A stretch of DNA of 64,000 nt from Campylobacterota bacterium (GTDB lineage Bacteria > Campylobacterota > Campylobacteria > Campylobacterales > Sulfurimonadaceae). Each line of letters begins with the position of its first letter. Within the stretch, counting starts at the first letter, position 1. This document shows positions 17,112 through 25,379 of this stretch, piece by piece. The position numbers were made by a program, and so were the translations under genes. The notes beneath the pieces were generated by a model. It did not search any database. It was not told the DNA's origin and saw only the letters and a list, made by a program, of their open reading frames with translations. The stretch covers positions 186,001 to 250,000 of the forward strand of contig JBFMGG010000006.1 in NCBI GenBank assembly GCA_040752835.1, given 5' to 3'.

Positions 17112-17405
17112 CTATGAAGCTTTAAGCGGCGTAATCTGAATATGCAATCCCAACGATTTTACCACTTTGGCAATCGTATCAAAACGGGGTTTTGACCCGG
17201 GGGCAAATGTTTTATAGAGGCTCTCTCGTCCTAATCCGCTCTCTTGTGCGATTTGACTCATACCGCGAGCTTTGGCGATATGACCGATAGCACGGATCAG
17301 TTCATCGGTATCACCCTCTTCGAGGACTTGCGTGAGGTATTCGGCAATCGCCTCTTCGCTGTCTAAATACTGTGTCATATCAAATGGAGTCAATTGTGTT
17401 TCCAT
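17112..17405 (-). CDS. higA: HigA-type antitoxin (probable addiction module antidote protein)
   Basis: 97 residues. An N-terminal arm with FDMTQYLDSEEAIAEYLTQV, then a Cro/CI-type helix-turn-helix (about residues 45-80: IAKARGMSQIAQESGLGRES, LYKTFAPGSKPRFDTIAKVV). This is the antidote family paired with RelE/HigB-like toxins in the toxin-first order. It should neutralise the toxin by binding and repress the promoter at 17705-17733. It starts 2 bases after the toxin stop, so the pair is translationally coupled. Confidence 0.9.
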   Translation of the reverse strand: METQLTPFDMTQYLDSEEAIAEYLTQVLEEGDTDELIRAIGHIAKARGMSQIAQESGLGRESLYKTFAPGSKPRFDTIAKVVKSLGLHIQITPLKAS

Positions 17406-17407
17406 CG

Positions 17408-17698
17408 TTATATCTCCTTTGCCATCTCTATGGCTTTTTCAATATCGCGTTGCTGAGTCGATTTATCACCGCCAACAAGCAAAATAATCAATTCATTCCC
17501 GCGCATCGTGTAATAAAGCCGATAACCCGGTCCCATATCGACACGCATTTCAAATACACTTTCACCAACGCTTTTCACATCCCCAAGATTCCCGATTTGA
17601 GCACGTTCCAAACGTCGGGCGATTGCGATGCGGGCACGCATATCTTTGAGTTTGATGAGCCATTGCGAAAATCTATGGGTTTGCTGAATGGTATACAT
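17408..17698 (-). CDS. higB: RelE/HigB-like toxin (putative addiction module killer protein)
   Basis: 96 residues from the ATG at 17698: MYTIQQTHRFSQWLIKLKD, then ARIAIARRLERAQIGNLGDV, MGPGYRLYYTMRGNELIILL and GGDKSTQQRDIEKAIEMAKE. This is the HigB-like subgroup of the RelE superfamily, ribosome-dependent mRNA interferases. The frame is open to an ATG at 17725, but that codon lies inside the promoter spacer and cannot be transcribed from it. With the -10 at 17705-17710 the predicted transcript begins at about the ATG itself, so the message may be leaderless. Confidence 0.88.
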   Translation of the reverse strand: MYTIQQTHRFSQWLIKLKDMRARIAIARRLERAQIGNLGDVKSVGESVFEMRVDMGPGYRLYYTMRGNELIILLVGGDKSTQQRDIEKAIEMAKEI

Positions 17699-17704
17699 GG
17701 ACAA

Positions 17705-17733
17705 ATTGTATCCATTTAGATACATGGTGTCAA
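17705..17733 (-). promoter_or_regulatory. higBA promoter with overlapping palindromic operator
   Basis: On the minus strand TTGACA (17733-17728), a 17-base spacer and TACAAT (17710-17705) form a near-consensus sigma70 promoter. The spacer and -10 are overlapped by a perfect inverted repeat, TGTATC (17707-17712) and GATACA (17719-17724) with 6 bases between, a likely HigA operator. A fully matched -35 is unusual for Campylobacterota promoters. Confidence 0.75.
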
Positions 17734-17808
17734 TAGGTCAAATAATTTTTTTGAAGTAGCGGTAATAACGATTCATCATACACTTTTAAATCCTATACGA
17801 TCAAGCTC

Positions 17809-17842
17809 CTGTTTTGACAAAAACAGCGATGCGGGATATAAT
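17809..17842 (+). promoter_or_regulatory. Consensus promoter and inverted repeat for mntA-hepT
   Basis: TTGACA (17814-17819), exactly 17 bases, TATAAT (17837-17842): a perfect textbook sigma70 promoter. A 7-bp inverted repeat CTGTTTT (17809-17815) / AAAACAG (17820-17826) straddles the -35 and may be an operator. SD AAGGAG at 17857-17862 is 6 bases from the ATG at 17869. Confidence 0.8.
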
Positions 17843-17868
17843 TTAGTATCATAAAAAAGGAGTTTAGG

Positions 17869-18165
17869 ATGCACTGTACCAAACAAACCATTCTCAACTA
17901 CCTTGCAACACATATCCAGGAATTTCAAATCAAGTACGGCGTAGAGCGCATCGGTTTATTCGGAAGCTATGCGAGAGATGAAGCAACCGATGATAGCGAT
18001 ATCGATCTGTACGTTCACACTACCAAAAAAACCCTTTCTGCCGTTGCGGGGTTATGGAATCAGATTGAGCGCGACTTAAACAAGAAAGTCGATCTCATCA
18101 CGGCTCACAATCGAATGCGTCCGGGACTAAAACATTCCATCGAGAGCGAAGTAGTCTATGGATAA
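17869..18165 (+). CDS. mntA: MntA-type nucleotidyltransferase antitoxin
   Basis: 98 residues, a minimal nucleotidyltransferase. The motif GSYARDEATDDSDID (about residues 33-47) is exactly GS-x10-DxD, the metal- and NTP-binding pattern of MNT proteins. In characterised HEPN/MNT (type VII) pairs this enzyme adds AMP units to a tyrosine of the toxin and silences it. The gene overlaps the HEPN gene by 8 bases (18158-18165), consistent with a coupled toxin-antitoxin operon. Confidence 0.93.
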   Translation: MHCTKQTILNYLATHIQEFQIKYGVERIGLFGSYARDEATDDSDIDLYVHTTKKTLSAVAGLWNQIERDLNKKVDLITAHNRMRPGLKHSIESEVVYG

Positions 18166-18553
18166 AAAAGACGCTAAAGAGCTTCTTGAATTTGTAATTG
18201 AGAGCATACAAGTCGTCAAAAAGAGGATGAAATCGGTTCAATCTATCGATGATCTTTTAGACACCGAAGAGGGACAAGAAAAACTCGACTCCATCTTGAT
18301 GCGTATGCAGGCAATCGGCGAAGCCATCAAAAATTTAGACAAAAGGTATTCCGATCTTTTGAATAACGAAAAAGATTCTTCTTATTGGAGCGAAATAATC
18401 AAAATGCGTGAGATGATTTCTCACCATTATCTCAATATCGATGCCGAAATCGTTTTTAATACGATTCGAAGCGGTGAACTCGATGAACTCAAATCACATA
18501 TAGATCATATAATTCAGCGGGAGTTGTTTTCATCGCAGAAAAGTATTTTTTGA
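18158..18553 (+). CDS. hepT: HepT-type HEPN ribonuclease toxin
   Basis: 131 residues, all helical, DUF86/HEPN. It carries REMISHHY, which fits the RX4HXY motif precisely: Arg and His form the RNase site and the Tyr is the residue AMPylated by MntA in the characterised system. All active residues are present, so the toxin should be functional. Overlap with mntA, a shared promoter at 17809-17842 and AT-rich composition make it part of the accessory island. Convergent with the copper ATPase gene, 36 bases apart. Confidence 0.92.
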   Translation: MDKKDAKELLEFVIESIQVVKKRMKSVQSIDDLLDTEEGQEKLDSILMRMQAIGEAIKNLDKRYSDLLNNEKDSSYWSEIIKMREMISHHYLNIDAEIVFNTIRSGELDELKSHIDHIIQRELFSSQKSIF

Positions 18554-18589
18554 AGATATGTTTGAAAAAATCTCCGCATATTAACCTTT

Positions 18590-20887
18590 TTACAACTTTT
18601 CTCCCCTCAACCTCAGCGCATTCGCAATCACCGACACCGAGCTGAAACTCATCGCGGCCGCCGCGATCATGGGGGAAAGGAGCAGCCCGAAATAGGGATA
18701 GAGGACCCCCGCCGCGATCGGTATCCCCGCGGTGTTGTAGACGAAGGCGAAAAAGAGGTTTTGGCGGATGTTACGCATCGTGGCGCGGCTGAGGCGGCGG
18801 GCGCGGACGATGCCGCGAAGGTCGCCCCGCACGAGCGTGATTCCCGCACTCTCCATCGCGACGTCGGTCCCCGTTCCCATCGCGATCCCCACATGGGCCT
18901 GCGCGAGGGCGGGGGCGTCGTTGATCCCGTCTCCGGCCATCGCGACGATGCGCCCCTCGCGCTGAAGCTCTGCGATAATACGCGCCTTGTCCTGCGGAAG
19001 CACTTCGGCTTCCACCCTCTCGATCTGCAATCTTGCGGCGACCGCTTCGGCCGTGATGCGGCTGTCCCCGCTGAGCATCACGATCCGTATTCCCTCGGCG
19101 TACAACGCCGCGATCGCTTCGGGGGTGTTCTCCTTGATCGGATCGGCGACGCCGACCAGCCCCGCGGCCTGCGCATCCATCGCGACAAACATCACGCTCT
19201 GCCCCTCCTGCCGCAGGCGATCCGCCGCTGCGGCCCAATCCAGCGGATCGATCCCCAGCCGTTCCAGCAGCCTGAGGTTCCCAACTGCCACGCTGCGCCC
19301 CTGCACGCTCCCGACGACCCCCTCCCCCGTAACCGATTCGAAACGCTCGGGCGCTGTGAGTTCCATCCCCCGTGCCTGCGCCCCCCGCACCACCGCTTCG
19401 GCGAGGGGGTGTTCGCTGGAGCGCTCCAGCGAGGCCGCCAGACGCAAAACGTCTTGCTTGTCCAGCCCTTCCCGGACGATGAGGGTCATCAGCTGCGGCT
19501 TCCCCTCGGTGAGGGTCCCCGTTTTGTCGATGACGAGGGTATCGACCTTTTCCATCATCTCGAGGGCTTCGGCGTTTTTGATCAGCACGCCGTGGGTAGC
19601 CCCCTTCCCGGTCCCCACCATGATCGATATGGGCGTCGCCAGCCCCAGCGCGCAGGGGCACGCGATGATGAGGACCGCCACCGCATTGATCACCGCGTAC
19701 GCGAGCGAGGGTTCCGGCCCCCACAGATACCAGACGACGAACGCCGCGAGCGCGGTGACGACGACGGCGGGGACGAAATACCCCGCCACGGCATCGGCCA
19801 CGTTCTGGATCGGGGCGCGGGAACGCTGCGCCTGCGACACCATCGCGACGATCTGGGAGAGGAGCGTGTCGGCTCCGACCTTTTCGGCCCGCAGGATGAA
19901 ACTGCCGTTGCCGTTGAGGGTCGCGCCGATCACTCGCTCTCCTGCTTTTTTGGAAACGGGGATCGGCTCGCCGCTCACCATCGACTCGTCGACGTAGCTC
20001 TCCCCCTCCTCCACGATACCGTCCACGGGTATCTTCTCGCCGGGGCGGACGCGCAGACGGTCTCCACGCTGCACCATCCGCAGATCGATCTCCTCTTCGC
20101 TCCCGTCAGGACGGACGATCCGGGCCGTCGTCGGTGCCAGAGCGAGCAGCAGCCGGATCGCCTCGTTGGTGCGGCTGCGGGCGCGCGCTTCGAGCAGCTG
20201 CCCCAGCAGCACCAGCGCCGTGATCACCGCCGCGGCTTCGAAATAGACGGGTACCACCCCATGCATCGTCATGTGCGGGGGAAAGATGCCGGGAAAGATC
20301 ACCGCTACGGCGCTGTAAATCCATGCCGTACCGATCCCCATAGCGATGAGGGTGAACATGTTGAAATTGCGGGTGCGGAGCGACGCGAGAGCACGGGTAA
20401 AGAAACTCCACCCGCCCCACCATACGACGAGCGCCGAGAGAATCAGTTCACCCCACTGGCGGAGTTTCGGATCGATGATAGTCACGAACACTTCGGGCCA
20501 CATCTCCGATCCCATCGCGCTGATGAACACCACGCACGCCAGCGCAGCGCTCACCCACAGACGGCGCGTCAGATCGTCTGTCTCGTCGTTCCCCTCCGCG
20601 AGGCTCGCTTCTTTGGGTTCGAGTGCCATGCCGCATTTGGGACACGTTCCGGGCCCTTCCTGCTCGATTTCGGGATGCATGGGGCAGGTATAGATCGCAC
20701 GGTCGATCGTGCAGCTGTTATCGGGACAGGCGGTGGGGTGTGGAGAACTGTGCAGATAGTTTTCGGGATACTCGGTGAATTTCATGCGGCATGATTCGGA
20801 GCAAAAATAGTAATGCGCTCCGTCCGCTTCGGCTTGATAGGGGGTGGAATCAGAAACTTCCATCCCGCAGACGATGTCTTTTGGCAT
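18590..20887 (-). CDS. copA: Copper-type P1B heavy-metal ATPase with YHS and zinc-ribbon-like metal domains
   Basis: 765 residues. The N-terminus is not the usual HMA domain: a YHS domain (residues 1-48, DIVCGMEV and [12 protein letters not shown]) is followed by a heavy-metal-binding [22 protein letters not shown] (about 69-90). Then come eight membrane helices with the CPC motif in [13 protein letters not shown], the phosphorylation site [17 protein letters not shown], and [13 protein letters not shown] in the seventh helix and MSFSS in the eighth match Cu(I) pumps. It should export copper from the cytoplasm. Monocistronic, with TACAAT at 20949-20944 on the minus strand. Confidence 0.92.
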   Translation of the reverse strand: MPKDIVCGMEVSDSTPYQAEADGAHYYFCSESCRMKFTEYPENYLHSSPHPTACPDNSCTIDRAIYTCPMHPEIEQEGPGTCPKCGMALEPKEASLAEGNDETDDLTRRLWVSAALACVVFISAMGSEMWPEVFVTIIDPKLRQWGELILSALVVWWGGWSFFTRALASLRTRNFNMFTLIAMGIGTAWIYSAVAVIFPGIFPPHMTMHGVVPVYFEAAAVITALVLLGQLLEARARSRTNEAIRLLLALAPTTARIVRPDGSEEEIDLRMVQRGDRLRVRPGEKIPVDGIVEEGESYVDESMVSGEPIPVSKKAGERVIGATLNGNGSFILRAEKVGADTLLSQIVAMVSQAQRSRAPIQNVADAVAGYFVPAVVVTALAAFVVWYLWGPEPSLAYAVINAVAVLIIACPCALGLATPISIMVGTGKGATHGVLIKNAEALEMMEKVDTLVIDKTGTLTEGKPQLMTLIVREGLDKQDVLRLAASLERSSEHPLAEAVVRGAQARGMELTAPERFESVTGEGVVGSVQGRSVAVGNLRLLERLGIDPLDWAAAADRLRQEGQSVMFVAMDAQAAGLVGVADPIKENTPEAIAALYAEGIRIVMLSGDSRITAEAVAARLQIERVEAEVLPQDKARIIAELQREGRIVAMAGDGINDAPALAQAHVGIAMGTGTDVAMESAGITLVRGDLRGIVRARRLSRATMRNIRQNLFFAFVYNTAGIPIAAGVLYPYFGLLLSPMIAAAAMSFSSVSVIANALRLRGEKL

Positions 20888-20920
20888 CTTTTCCCCCTTG
20901 AACCAATTCGGAAAACTTAT

Positions 20921-20983
20921 AACATACGCCTCTCGCTCTTACTATTGTAGCACTTTTGCGCGACGCTATACGAACCGTATGTT
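20921..20983. promoter_or_regulatory. Paired AACATACG sites around the copA promoter
   Basis: AACATACG (20921-20928) and its exact complement CGTATGTT (20976-20983) flank the copA -10 (minus-strand TACAAT, 20949-20944). The upstream arm is part of a further small palindrome, ATACG-AAC-CGTAT (20968-20980). Sites on both sides of a promoter are a common repressor or sensor layout. The upstream arm also lies about 10 bases before the -10 of the divergent rluA-like gene. Confidence 0.45.
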
Positions 20984-20991
20984 AATGTCGG

Positions 20992-20997
20992 TACAAT
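20992..20997 (+). promoter_or_regulatory. -10 element of the rluA-like/ogt/ybhB-like run
   Basis: TACAAT in CGGTACAATTAG, 31 bases before the TTG start at 21029. Confidence 0.45.
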
Positions 20998-21028
20998 TAG
21001 AGATACCATTTTCGGAGCGAAAACCCGT

Positions 21029-21715
21029 TTGGAAACGCATCGTCATGCCATCCGCATTGTCCAAGATCACGACCGTTTCGTCGTCGCACTCAAGCCTGCG
21101 GGAGCCAATTTCCACTCCGAAGAGGAGGCCGGATTCGTCGTACAGCTCTCCGAACAGCTCGGACAGCCTCTCTACAGCGTCCACCGCCTCGACAAGATGA
21201 CCTCAGGGCTGCTGATCCTTGCCAAAACCCCCGAAGCGGCGGCGGAGTTCACCCGCATGTTCGAAAACCGTGAAGTCGAGAAATACTATCTCGCCATCAG
21301 CCTGCGCAAACCGAAAAAAAAACAGGGGTGGATCAAGGGGGACATGACCAAGGCGCGGCGCGGGGACTACAAGCTCCTATCGACGATGGAGAACCCCGCG
21401 ATCACCCAGTTCGTCAGTGCATCACTTCGTCCCAACGAGCGGGCGTTTCTCATCAAACCCCACACCGGAAAGACCCACCAGATCCGCGTCGCCCTCAAAG
21501 CGATCGGAAGCCCGATTGCGGGAGACGAGCGCTATGCGCAGGCCGATGAAGCGCGCAAAGAGGATCGGGGCTATCTGCACGCCTATGCGCTGCGGTTTGG
21601 CTTCGGCGGGGAATCGTTTGCATTGGTCCTTCCGCCCGAGGAGGGGGAACGGTTCACAAGTACGGCGATGACAGCGCAATTAGAAAATTGGAGCGAACCG
21701 TGGACATGCTTCTGA
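21029..21715 (+). CDS. RluA-family RNA pseudouridine synthase
   Basis: 228 residues from a TTG at 21029 (no better ATG upstream of the first conserved residues; GGAG at 21014-21017). The catalytic motif is HRLDKMTSGLLILAKTPEA (about residues 49-67, Asp in RLD), with a late GKTHQIRVALKAIGSPIAGDERYA. There is no S4 domain, as in the short RluA-like subgroup TIGR01621. The RNA target is unknown. It overlaps the downstream ogt gene by 16 bases. Confidence 0.88.
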   Translation: METHRHAIRIVQDHDRFVVALKPAGANFHSEEEAGFVVQLSEQLGQPLYSVHRLDKMTSGLLILAKTPEAAAEFTRMFENREVEKYYLAISLRKPKKKQGWIKGDMTKARRGDYKLLSTMENPAITQFVSASLRPNERAFLIKPHTGKTHQIRVALKAIGSPIAGDERYAQADEARKEDRGYLHAYALRFGFGGESFALVLPPEEGERFTSTAMTAQLENWSEPWTCF

Positions 21716-22173
21716 GCCGATCGATCGACACGCCGCTGGGAATGATGCTGGCCCGAGCCGACACGCAGGCGATCGTCTCCCTCGATTTCACCAGCGAGGC
21801 GGCAGTTATGCCAAATTCCGATCATCCCCTGCTGCTGCGCCTCGAACAAGAGCTGAGAGAGTATTTCGAAGGGAAGCGGAAGGAGTTTACCCTCCCCCTC
21901 GCTCCACAGGGAACCCTGTTCCAGAAAGCGGTCTGGGAGACCTTGTCAACCATCCCCTATGGGGAAACCCTCTCCTACGCGCAGGAAGCCGAGCGCTTCG
22001 GCAATCCCAGAGCCGTCCGCGCCGTGGCAAACGCCAACGGCCGCAACCCGATCAGCATCCTCATCCCCTGCCACCGCGTCATCGCCACCGGGGGCGGGCT
22101 CGGCGGATATACGGGCGGGGTGGAGAAAAAAGCGTTTCTCCTTGCGCTGGAGCAACGGCAAAAATCACGGTAA
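21700..22173 (+). CDS. ogt: Methylated-DNA--protein-cysteine methyltransferase
   Basis: 157 residues from a GTG at 21700. The active site PCHRVI with its acceptor cysteine, preceded by VANANGRNPISILI and by the DNA-binding helix segment GETLSYAQEAERFGNPRAVR, is that of Ogt/AdaB repair proteins. It removes alkyl groups from O6-alkylguanine. Start choice: GGAG (21690-21693) lies 6 bases before GTG 21700, a better distance than to the ATG at 21706 or the TTG at 21688. It overlaps the rluA-like gene. Confidence 0.93.
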   Translation: MDMLLSRSIDTPLGMMLARADTQAIVSLDFTSEAAVMPNSDHPLLLRLEQELREYFEGKRKEFTLPLAPQGTLFQKAVWETLSTIPYGETLSYAQEAERFGNPRAVRAVANANGRNPISILIPCHRVIATGGGLGGYTGGVEKKAFLLALEQRQKSR

Positions 22174-22201
22174 AATACGCCAAACCCTACAAGGAGCACC
22201 C

Positions 22202-22738
22202 ATGCGCCTCTCCACCCTTTTCGCCGGCTTGCTGCTCGCGGCATCCCTCGATGCGGGGGAATTCACCCTTCGCAGCCACGATCTTGCCGGTCAGCTCACG
22301 ATGAAACAGGTCTATTCTGGCTTCGGATGCACCGGCTCGAACATCTCCCCCGAACTCCACTGGAGCGACGCCCCCAAGGGGACCAAGAGCTTTGCGGTGA
22401 CCGTTTACGATCCCGACGCCCCGACGGGGAGCGGATGGTGGCACTGGGTCGTCTTCAACATCTCCGCTTCGGTGACCTCCCTTCCTGCCGACTTTGGCAA
22501 CACGGCCAAAAAACAGCCCCTCTCCGCCGTGCAGAGCATCACCGATTTCGGGAAAACGGGTTTCGGCGGCGCCTGCCCGCCCATCGGTGACCGTCCCCAC
22601 CGCTATTTTTTCACGGTCCATGCGCTGAACGTCGATCATCTGGATCTGGACGAAAAAGCCTCCCCCGCCCTCGTGGGGTACATGCTGACGATGCACACGA
22701 TCGCCAAATCGACCCTCGTGTCGTACTACGGGCGCTGA
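22202..22738 (+). CDS. YbhB/YbcL-type (PEBP) secreted protein
   Basis: 178 residues from ATG 22202, which has SD AAGGAG and opens a signal peptide (MRLSTLFAGLLLAASLDA). The PEBP-like core has ISPELHWSDAPKGTKSFAVT, YDPDAPTGSGWWHWVVFNI and GGACPPIGDRPHRYFFTVHA, the ligand-pocket motifs of the family. The bacterial members are called Raf-kinase-inhibitor-like; their role is unknown. Open frame continues upstream within ogt but lacks homology there. Probably co-transcribed with ogt. Confidence 0.92.
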   Translation: MRLSTLFAGLLLAASLDAGEFTLRSHDLAGQLTMKQVYSGFGCTGSNISPELHWSDAPKGTKSFAVTVYDPDAPTGSGWWHWVVFNISASVTSLPADFGNTAKKQPLSAVQSITDFGKTGFGGACPPIGDRPHRYFFTVHALNVDHLDLDEKASPALVGYMLTMHTIAKSTLVSYYGR

Positions 22739-22748
22739 ACGGTTTCTC

Positions 22749-22772
22749 GTTCCCAACGTCCTCGTTGGGAAT
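22749..22772. repeat. REP-like palindrome
   Basis: TTCCCAACG (22750-22758), loop TCCT, CGTTGGGAA (22763-22771): a perfect 9-bp stem in the gap after the ybhB-like gene. Related hairpins of the GTTCCCA..TGGGAAC type are dispersed repeats in many proteobacterial genomes. Without a T-run it is more REP-like than terminator-like. Confidence 0.55.
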
Positions 22773-22855
22773 CAGCCTGATTTATACCATCCAGACACTC
22801 ACTATTATCCATCACACGATACACTTTCGATGATTATTTGACAAAGGTTTATGCT

Positions 22856-23614
22856 ATGACCCAAATTTTGATTGTTATTGCCGTCGCGCTCATCATCTAT
22901 CTCCTCACCCGCAACGTCAAAATCGAAACGCACACCTATTCGCGCAGCCAATTTGCGGGATTTAAACTCACCAAAGAATCATTAGCCTACAGCGAACTGG
23001 GGCTCTTTACCGCATTGTGCGCCAAAGTTGCCAAAGCGGACGGCAAAGTCGATGGGCTCGAAGCTGAACTCATCGGCAATATGTTCAACGACATCAGCTC
23101 CCTCTTCCCCGATCCCGTAAAGACCAAAGCGCTTCTCAAAGAGATATTCAACGAAGAGAAAGATGCTCCTCATAACCTCGACCGGGTCGCACAGGCTCTT
23201 TATGACGTACTGCGGAATGACCCCCACAAACGCCAGAAGATGATGGAGTTTTTGGTCAATCTCACCTACATCGACGGTACGCTGAGTCAAAGCGAAGAGG
23301 AGATGGTACGCCGTATCGGATACTATATGGGCTTTAGTGAAGCGGACATCGCATCGATGATGGAGCGGTTCGGTTCATTTCATCGCCATAGCATCAAAGA
23401 GAGTTCCGTCGATCAAGCCTATACGCTATTGGGGATCAGTGCCCAAGCCGGCAATGACGAAGTAAAAAAAGCGTACCGGGCACTCGTACGTGAATACCAC
23501 CCCGATCTTATCAAATCTCAAGGGGCATCGGATGATTACCTCAAAGAAGCGACCGAAAAAGTTCAAGAGATCAACGCCGCCTATGAGATGATCAAAAAAA
23601 CACGGGGGATGTAA
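22856..23614 (+). CDS. DjlA-like TerB/DnaJ-domain membrane protein
   Basis: 252 residues from ATG 22856 (SD AAAGG at 22843-22847). One N-terminal membrane helix (TQILIVIAVALIIYLLT) is followed by a TerB-like helical domain (about 45-170, with AKVAKADGKVDGLEAELI) and a C-terminal J domain (about 185-250) beginning DQAYTLLGI and carrying the diagnostic HPD in YRALVREYHPDLI. This is the layout of DjlA, a membrane co-chaperone of DnaK. The gene ends on the base before the stop of the EamA gene on the other strand. Confidence 0.88.
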   Translation: MTQILIVIAVALIIYLLTRNVKIETHTYSRSQFAGFKLTKESLAYSELGLFTALCAKVAKADGKVDGLEAELIGNMFNDISSLFPDPVKTKALLKEIFNEEKDAPHNLDRVAQALYDVLRNDPHKRQKMMEFLVNLTYIDGTLSQSEEEMVRRIGYYMGFSEADIASMMERFGSFHRHSIKESSVDQAYTLLGISAQAGNDEVKKAYRALVREYHPDLIKSQGASDDYLKEATEKVQEINAAYEMIKKTRGM

Positions 23615-24496
23615 TCAGCCCTTTCGTCGGGCGTTGAATACCACGACCGCCGCAAACGCCAGCGCACATCCGATGATCGTCGAAAGTTCTATCGTCTCAC
23701 CGTATACGATCATACTGGATACAATCGCCCCGATGGGAACGATAAACATGAACACCCCCGTTCGGTGCGCTCCCACCTTCCCCGCCGAAGCAAAAAACAA
23801 AGCGGTGCTGAGCGTTCCGGGGAAAATGCCGATAAAGAGGATCGTCCACCAGAACGTCATGTCGTATTTTGAAAACGCAAACGGTTCATGCGGCATTGCG
23901 AACAAAAGGTTCGTGCTCATCGCGACGCCGAACACCACCGTCGTGTAGAGCATCGGGGTGACGTGCCTGGAAGCTTTTTGCGATACGATCGTCACCAGTG
24001 CCCATACAACTGCCGCCGCCGCGAAATAGATGTTTTCAAGTTCCAAAAATGCCCATCCCTGAGTCGGGACTTTGAGGAGAACCAAAGCACCTACCGATCC
24101 CAGGGCGAGTGCCAAAATCTCTTTGGCCGACACCCCAAGCCCCAGCAATGCAATCGAGAGAGCGTAGGTGATGATCGGCGACGTCGAGGTCACCAGCGTC
24201 CCGCCGTATCCCGCCTGACCGTGCAGCAGCCCCGCAAAGAAAAAGTAGTTGAACACCGACGTCAGCAACCCCGCGACGATCATGTAGATTACCCCCCTCC
24301 GATCCGACCGCAGAGGCGATCTCATGATCCATATCAGGGGAACGATCGATGCGAACGAAACGGCATAGCGCCAGAACGCCGCCACTTCGGCATTGGAATG
24401 CAGCGCAGCGACCTTTCCCGCCGTCCACGCCACACCCCACAGCAGCATGGCGACGATCATTCCGGTGAAATAGAGGGCTTGGGGGTGATGTTTCAT
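23615..24496 (-). CDS. EamA/DMT-family transporter (first copy)
   Basis: 293 residues with ten predicted membrane helices in two EamA repeats. It opens with the second-line motif MLLWGVAWTAGKVAALHS and has the family texts FWRYAVSFASIVPLIW and GGTLVTSTSPIITYALSIALLG. DMT transporters export metabolites, often amino acids; the substrate is unknown. Single gene, divergent from the pirin gene. A second EamA protein with similar layout lies at 28480-29355. Confidence 0.9.
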   Translation of the reverse strand: MKHHPQALYFTGMIVAMLLWGVAWTAGKVAALHSNAEVAAFWRYAVSFASIVPLIWIMRSPLRSDRRGVIYMIVAGLLTSVFNYFFFAGLLHGQAGYGGTLVTSTSPIITYALSIALLGLGVSAKEILALALGSVGALVLLKVPTQGWAFLELENIYFAAAAVVWALVTIVSQKASRHVTPMLYTTVVFGVAMSTNLLFAMPHEPFAFSKYDMTFWWTILFIGIFPGTLSTALFFASAGKVGAHRTGVFMFIVPIGAIVSSMIVYGETIELSTIIGCALAFAAVVVFNARRKG

Positions 24497-24619
24497 GGCG
24501 TGATTGTGCTGTGTTTTGGCTTTGAAGGGAATGAATCGGACGAACCGCTAAACGGTAGCCCTTGACATTGTTACCCATTCGTATTAAGTTAGCATATAGC
24601 GCAGTTAAAGGAGAAAAAA

Positions 24620-25327
24620 ATGTCACAGATCATTCACCGTTCACGCGAACGCGGCATTGCCGAACACGGATGGTTGCACAGCCGGTTCAGCTTTTCGTTT
24701 GCCGAGTATCATAACCCGAATCGAATGGGATTCGGAGCGTTGCGTGTCATCAACGACGACGTTATCGAAGCGGGGATGGGATTTCCGATGCACCCCCACA
24801 AAAACATGGAGATCGTCTCCATCGTGACCAGGGGCGCTCTCGAGCACCGTGATTCGGAAGGAAATCGGGGGGTAATCGAGGCGGGACAGATCCAGTACAT
24901 GAGTGCGGGATCGGGTGTATTTCATTCGGAATATGCAACACCCCAAGCCGATGCTCACCTCTTTCAAATCTGGATCCATCCCTCCCGAAAAGGGGGGGCG
25001 CCTCTGTACGACAACCGCGATTTCAGCGACATCGACCAATCCAACCGCTGGGCGGTACTCGTCTCCGGCGACGGAAAGGAAAATTCTATTCGAATACGCC
25101 AGAATGCCGCGATCTATTCGACCGGGCTCGATGCGAACCGGGACATCGCCGTCCCAAAAGTCCAACCCGGCCACGGACGATTGCTTCTCGTCATCGAAGG
25201 AAGTGTCACGATCGCCGGCCATGTTCTCGAAGCCAGAGACGAAATACAAATCACCGACGAAGAGGAGTACATTCTGAGGGCACTGAGCCCGGCCAAAGTT
25301 TTACTGTTTGACGTGTCCATGCACTGA
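24620..25327 (+). CDS. Pirin-family protein (YhhW/YhaK-like)
   Basis: 235 residues, bicupin. The N-terminal cupin has the metal ligands in GFPMHPHKNMEIVSIVTRG (H-x-H) with LEHRDSEG and SAGSGVFHSEY completing the H, H, H, E set (about residues 57-105). The C-terminal cupin has lost them, as in other pirins. Some members oxidise quercetin; the natural role is uncertain. Good SD (AAAGGAG). Diverges from the EamA gene and precedes the methyltransferase by about 50 bases. Confidence 0.92.
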   Translation: MSQIIHRSRERGIAEHGWLHSRFSFSFAEYHNPNRMGFGALRVINDDVIEAGMGFPMHPHKNMEIVSIVTRGALEHRDSEGNRGVIEAGQIQYMSAGSGVFHSEYATPQADAHLFQIWIHPSRKGGAPLYDNRDFSDIDQSNRWAVLVSGDGKENSIRIRQNAAIYSTGLDANRDIAVPKVQPGHGRLLLVIEGSVTIAGHVLEARDEIQITDEEEYILRALSPAKVLLFDVSMH

Positions 25328-25345
25328 CGTCGAGATGCGTTATGA

Positions 25346-25351
25346 TACAAT
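25346..25351 (+). promoter_or_regulatory. -10 element of the SAM methyltransferase gene
   Basis: TATGATACAAT (extended -10, hexamer TACAAT) 28 bases before the chosen start at 25380, just past the pirin stop. Confidence 0.5.
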
Positions 25352-25379
25352 CGCGGCAGCGTTTGGCAAGGAGAGAAGT

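Noticed and set aside
18761-20794. A 677-codon open frame on the plus strand opposite copA
   Set aside because: High GC content keeps the antisense frame open; the translation is rich in H, R, D and G with no domain, and copA on the other strand is intact and full length.
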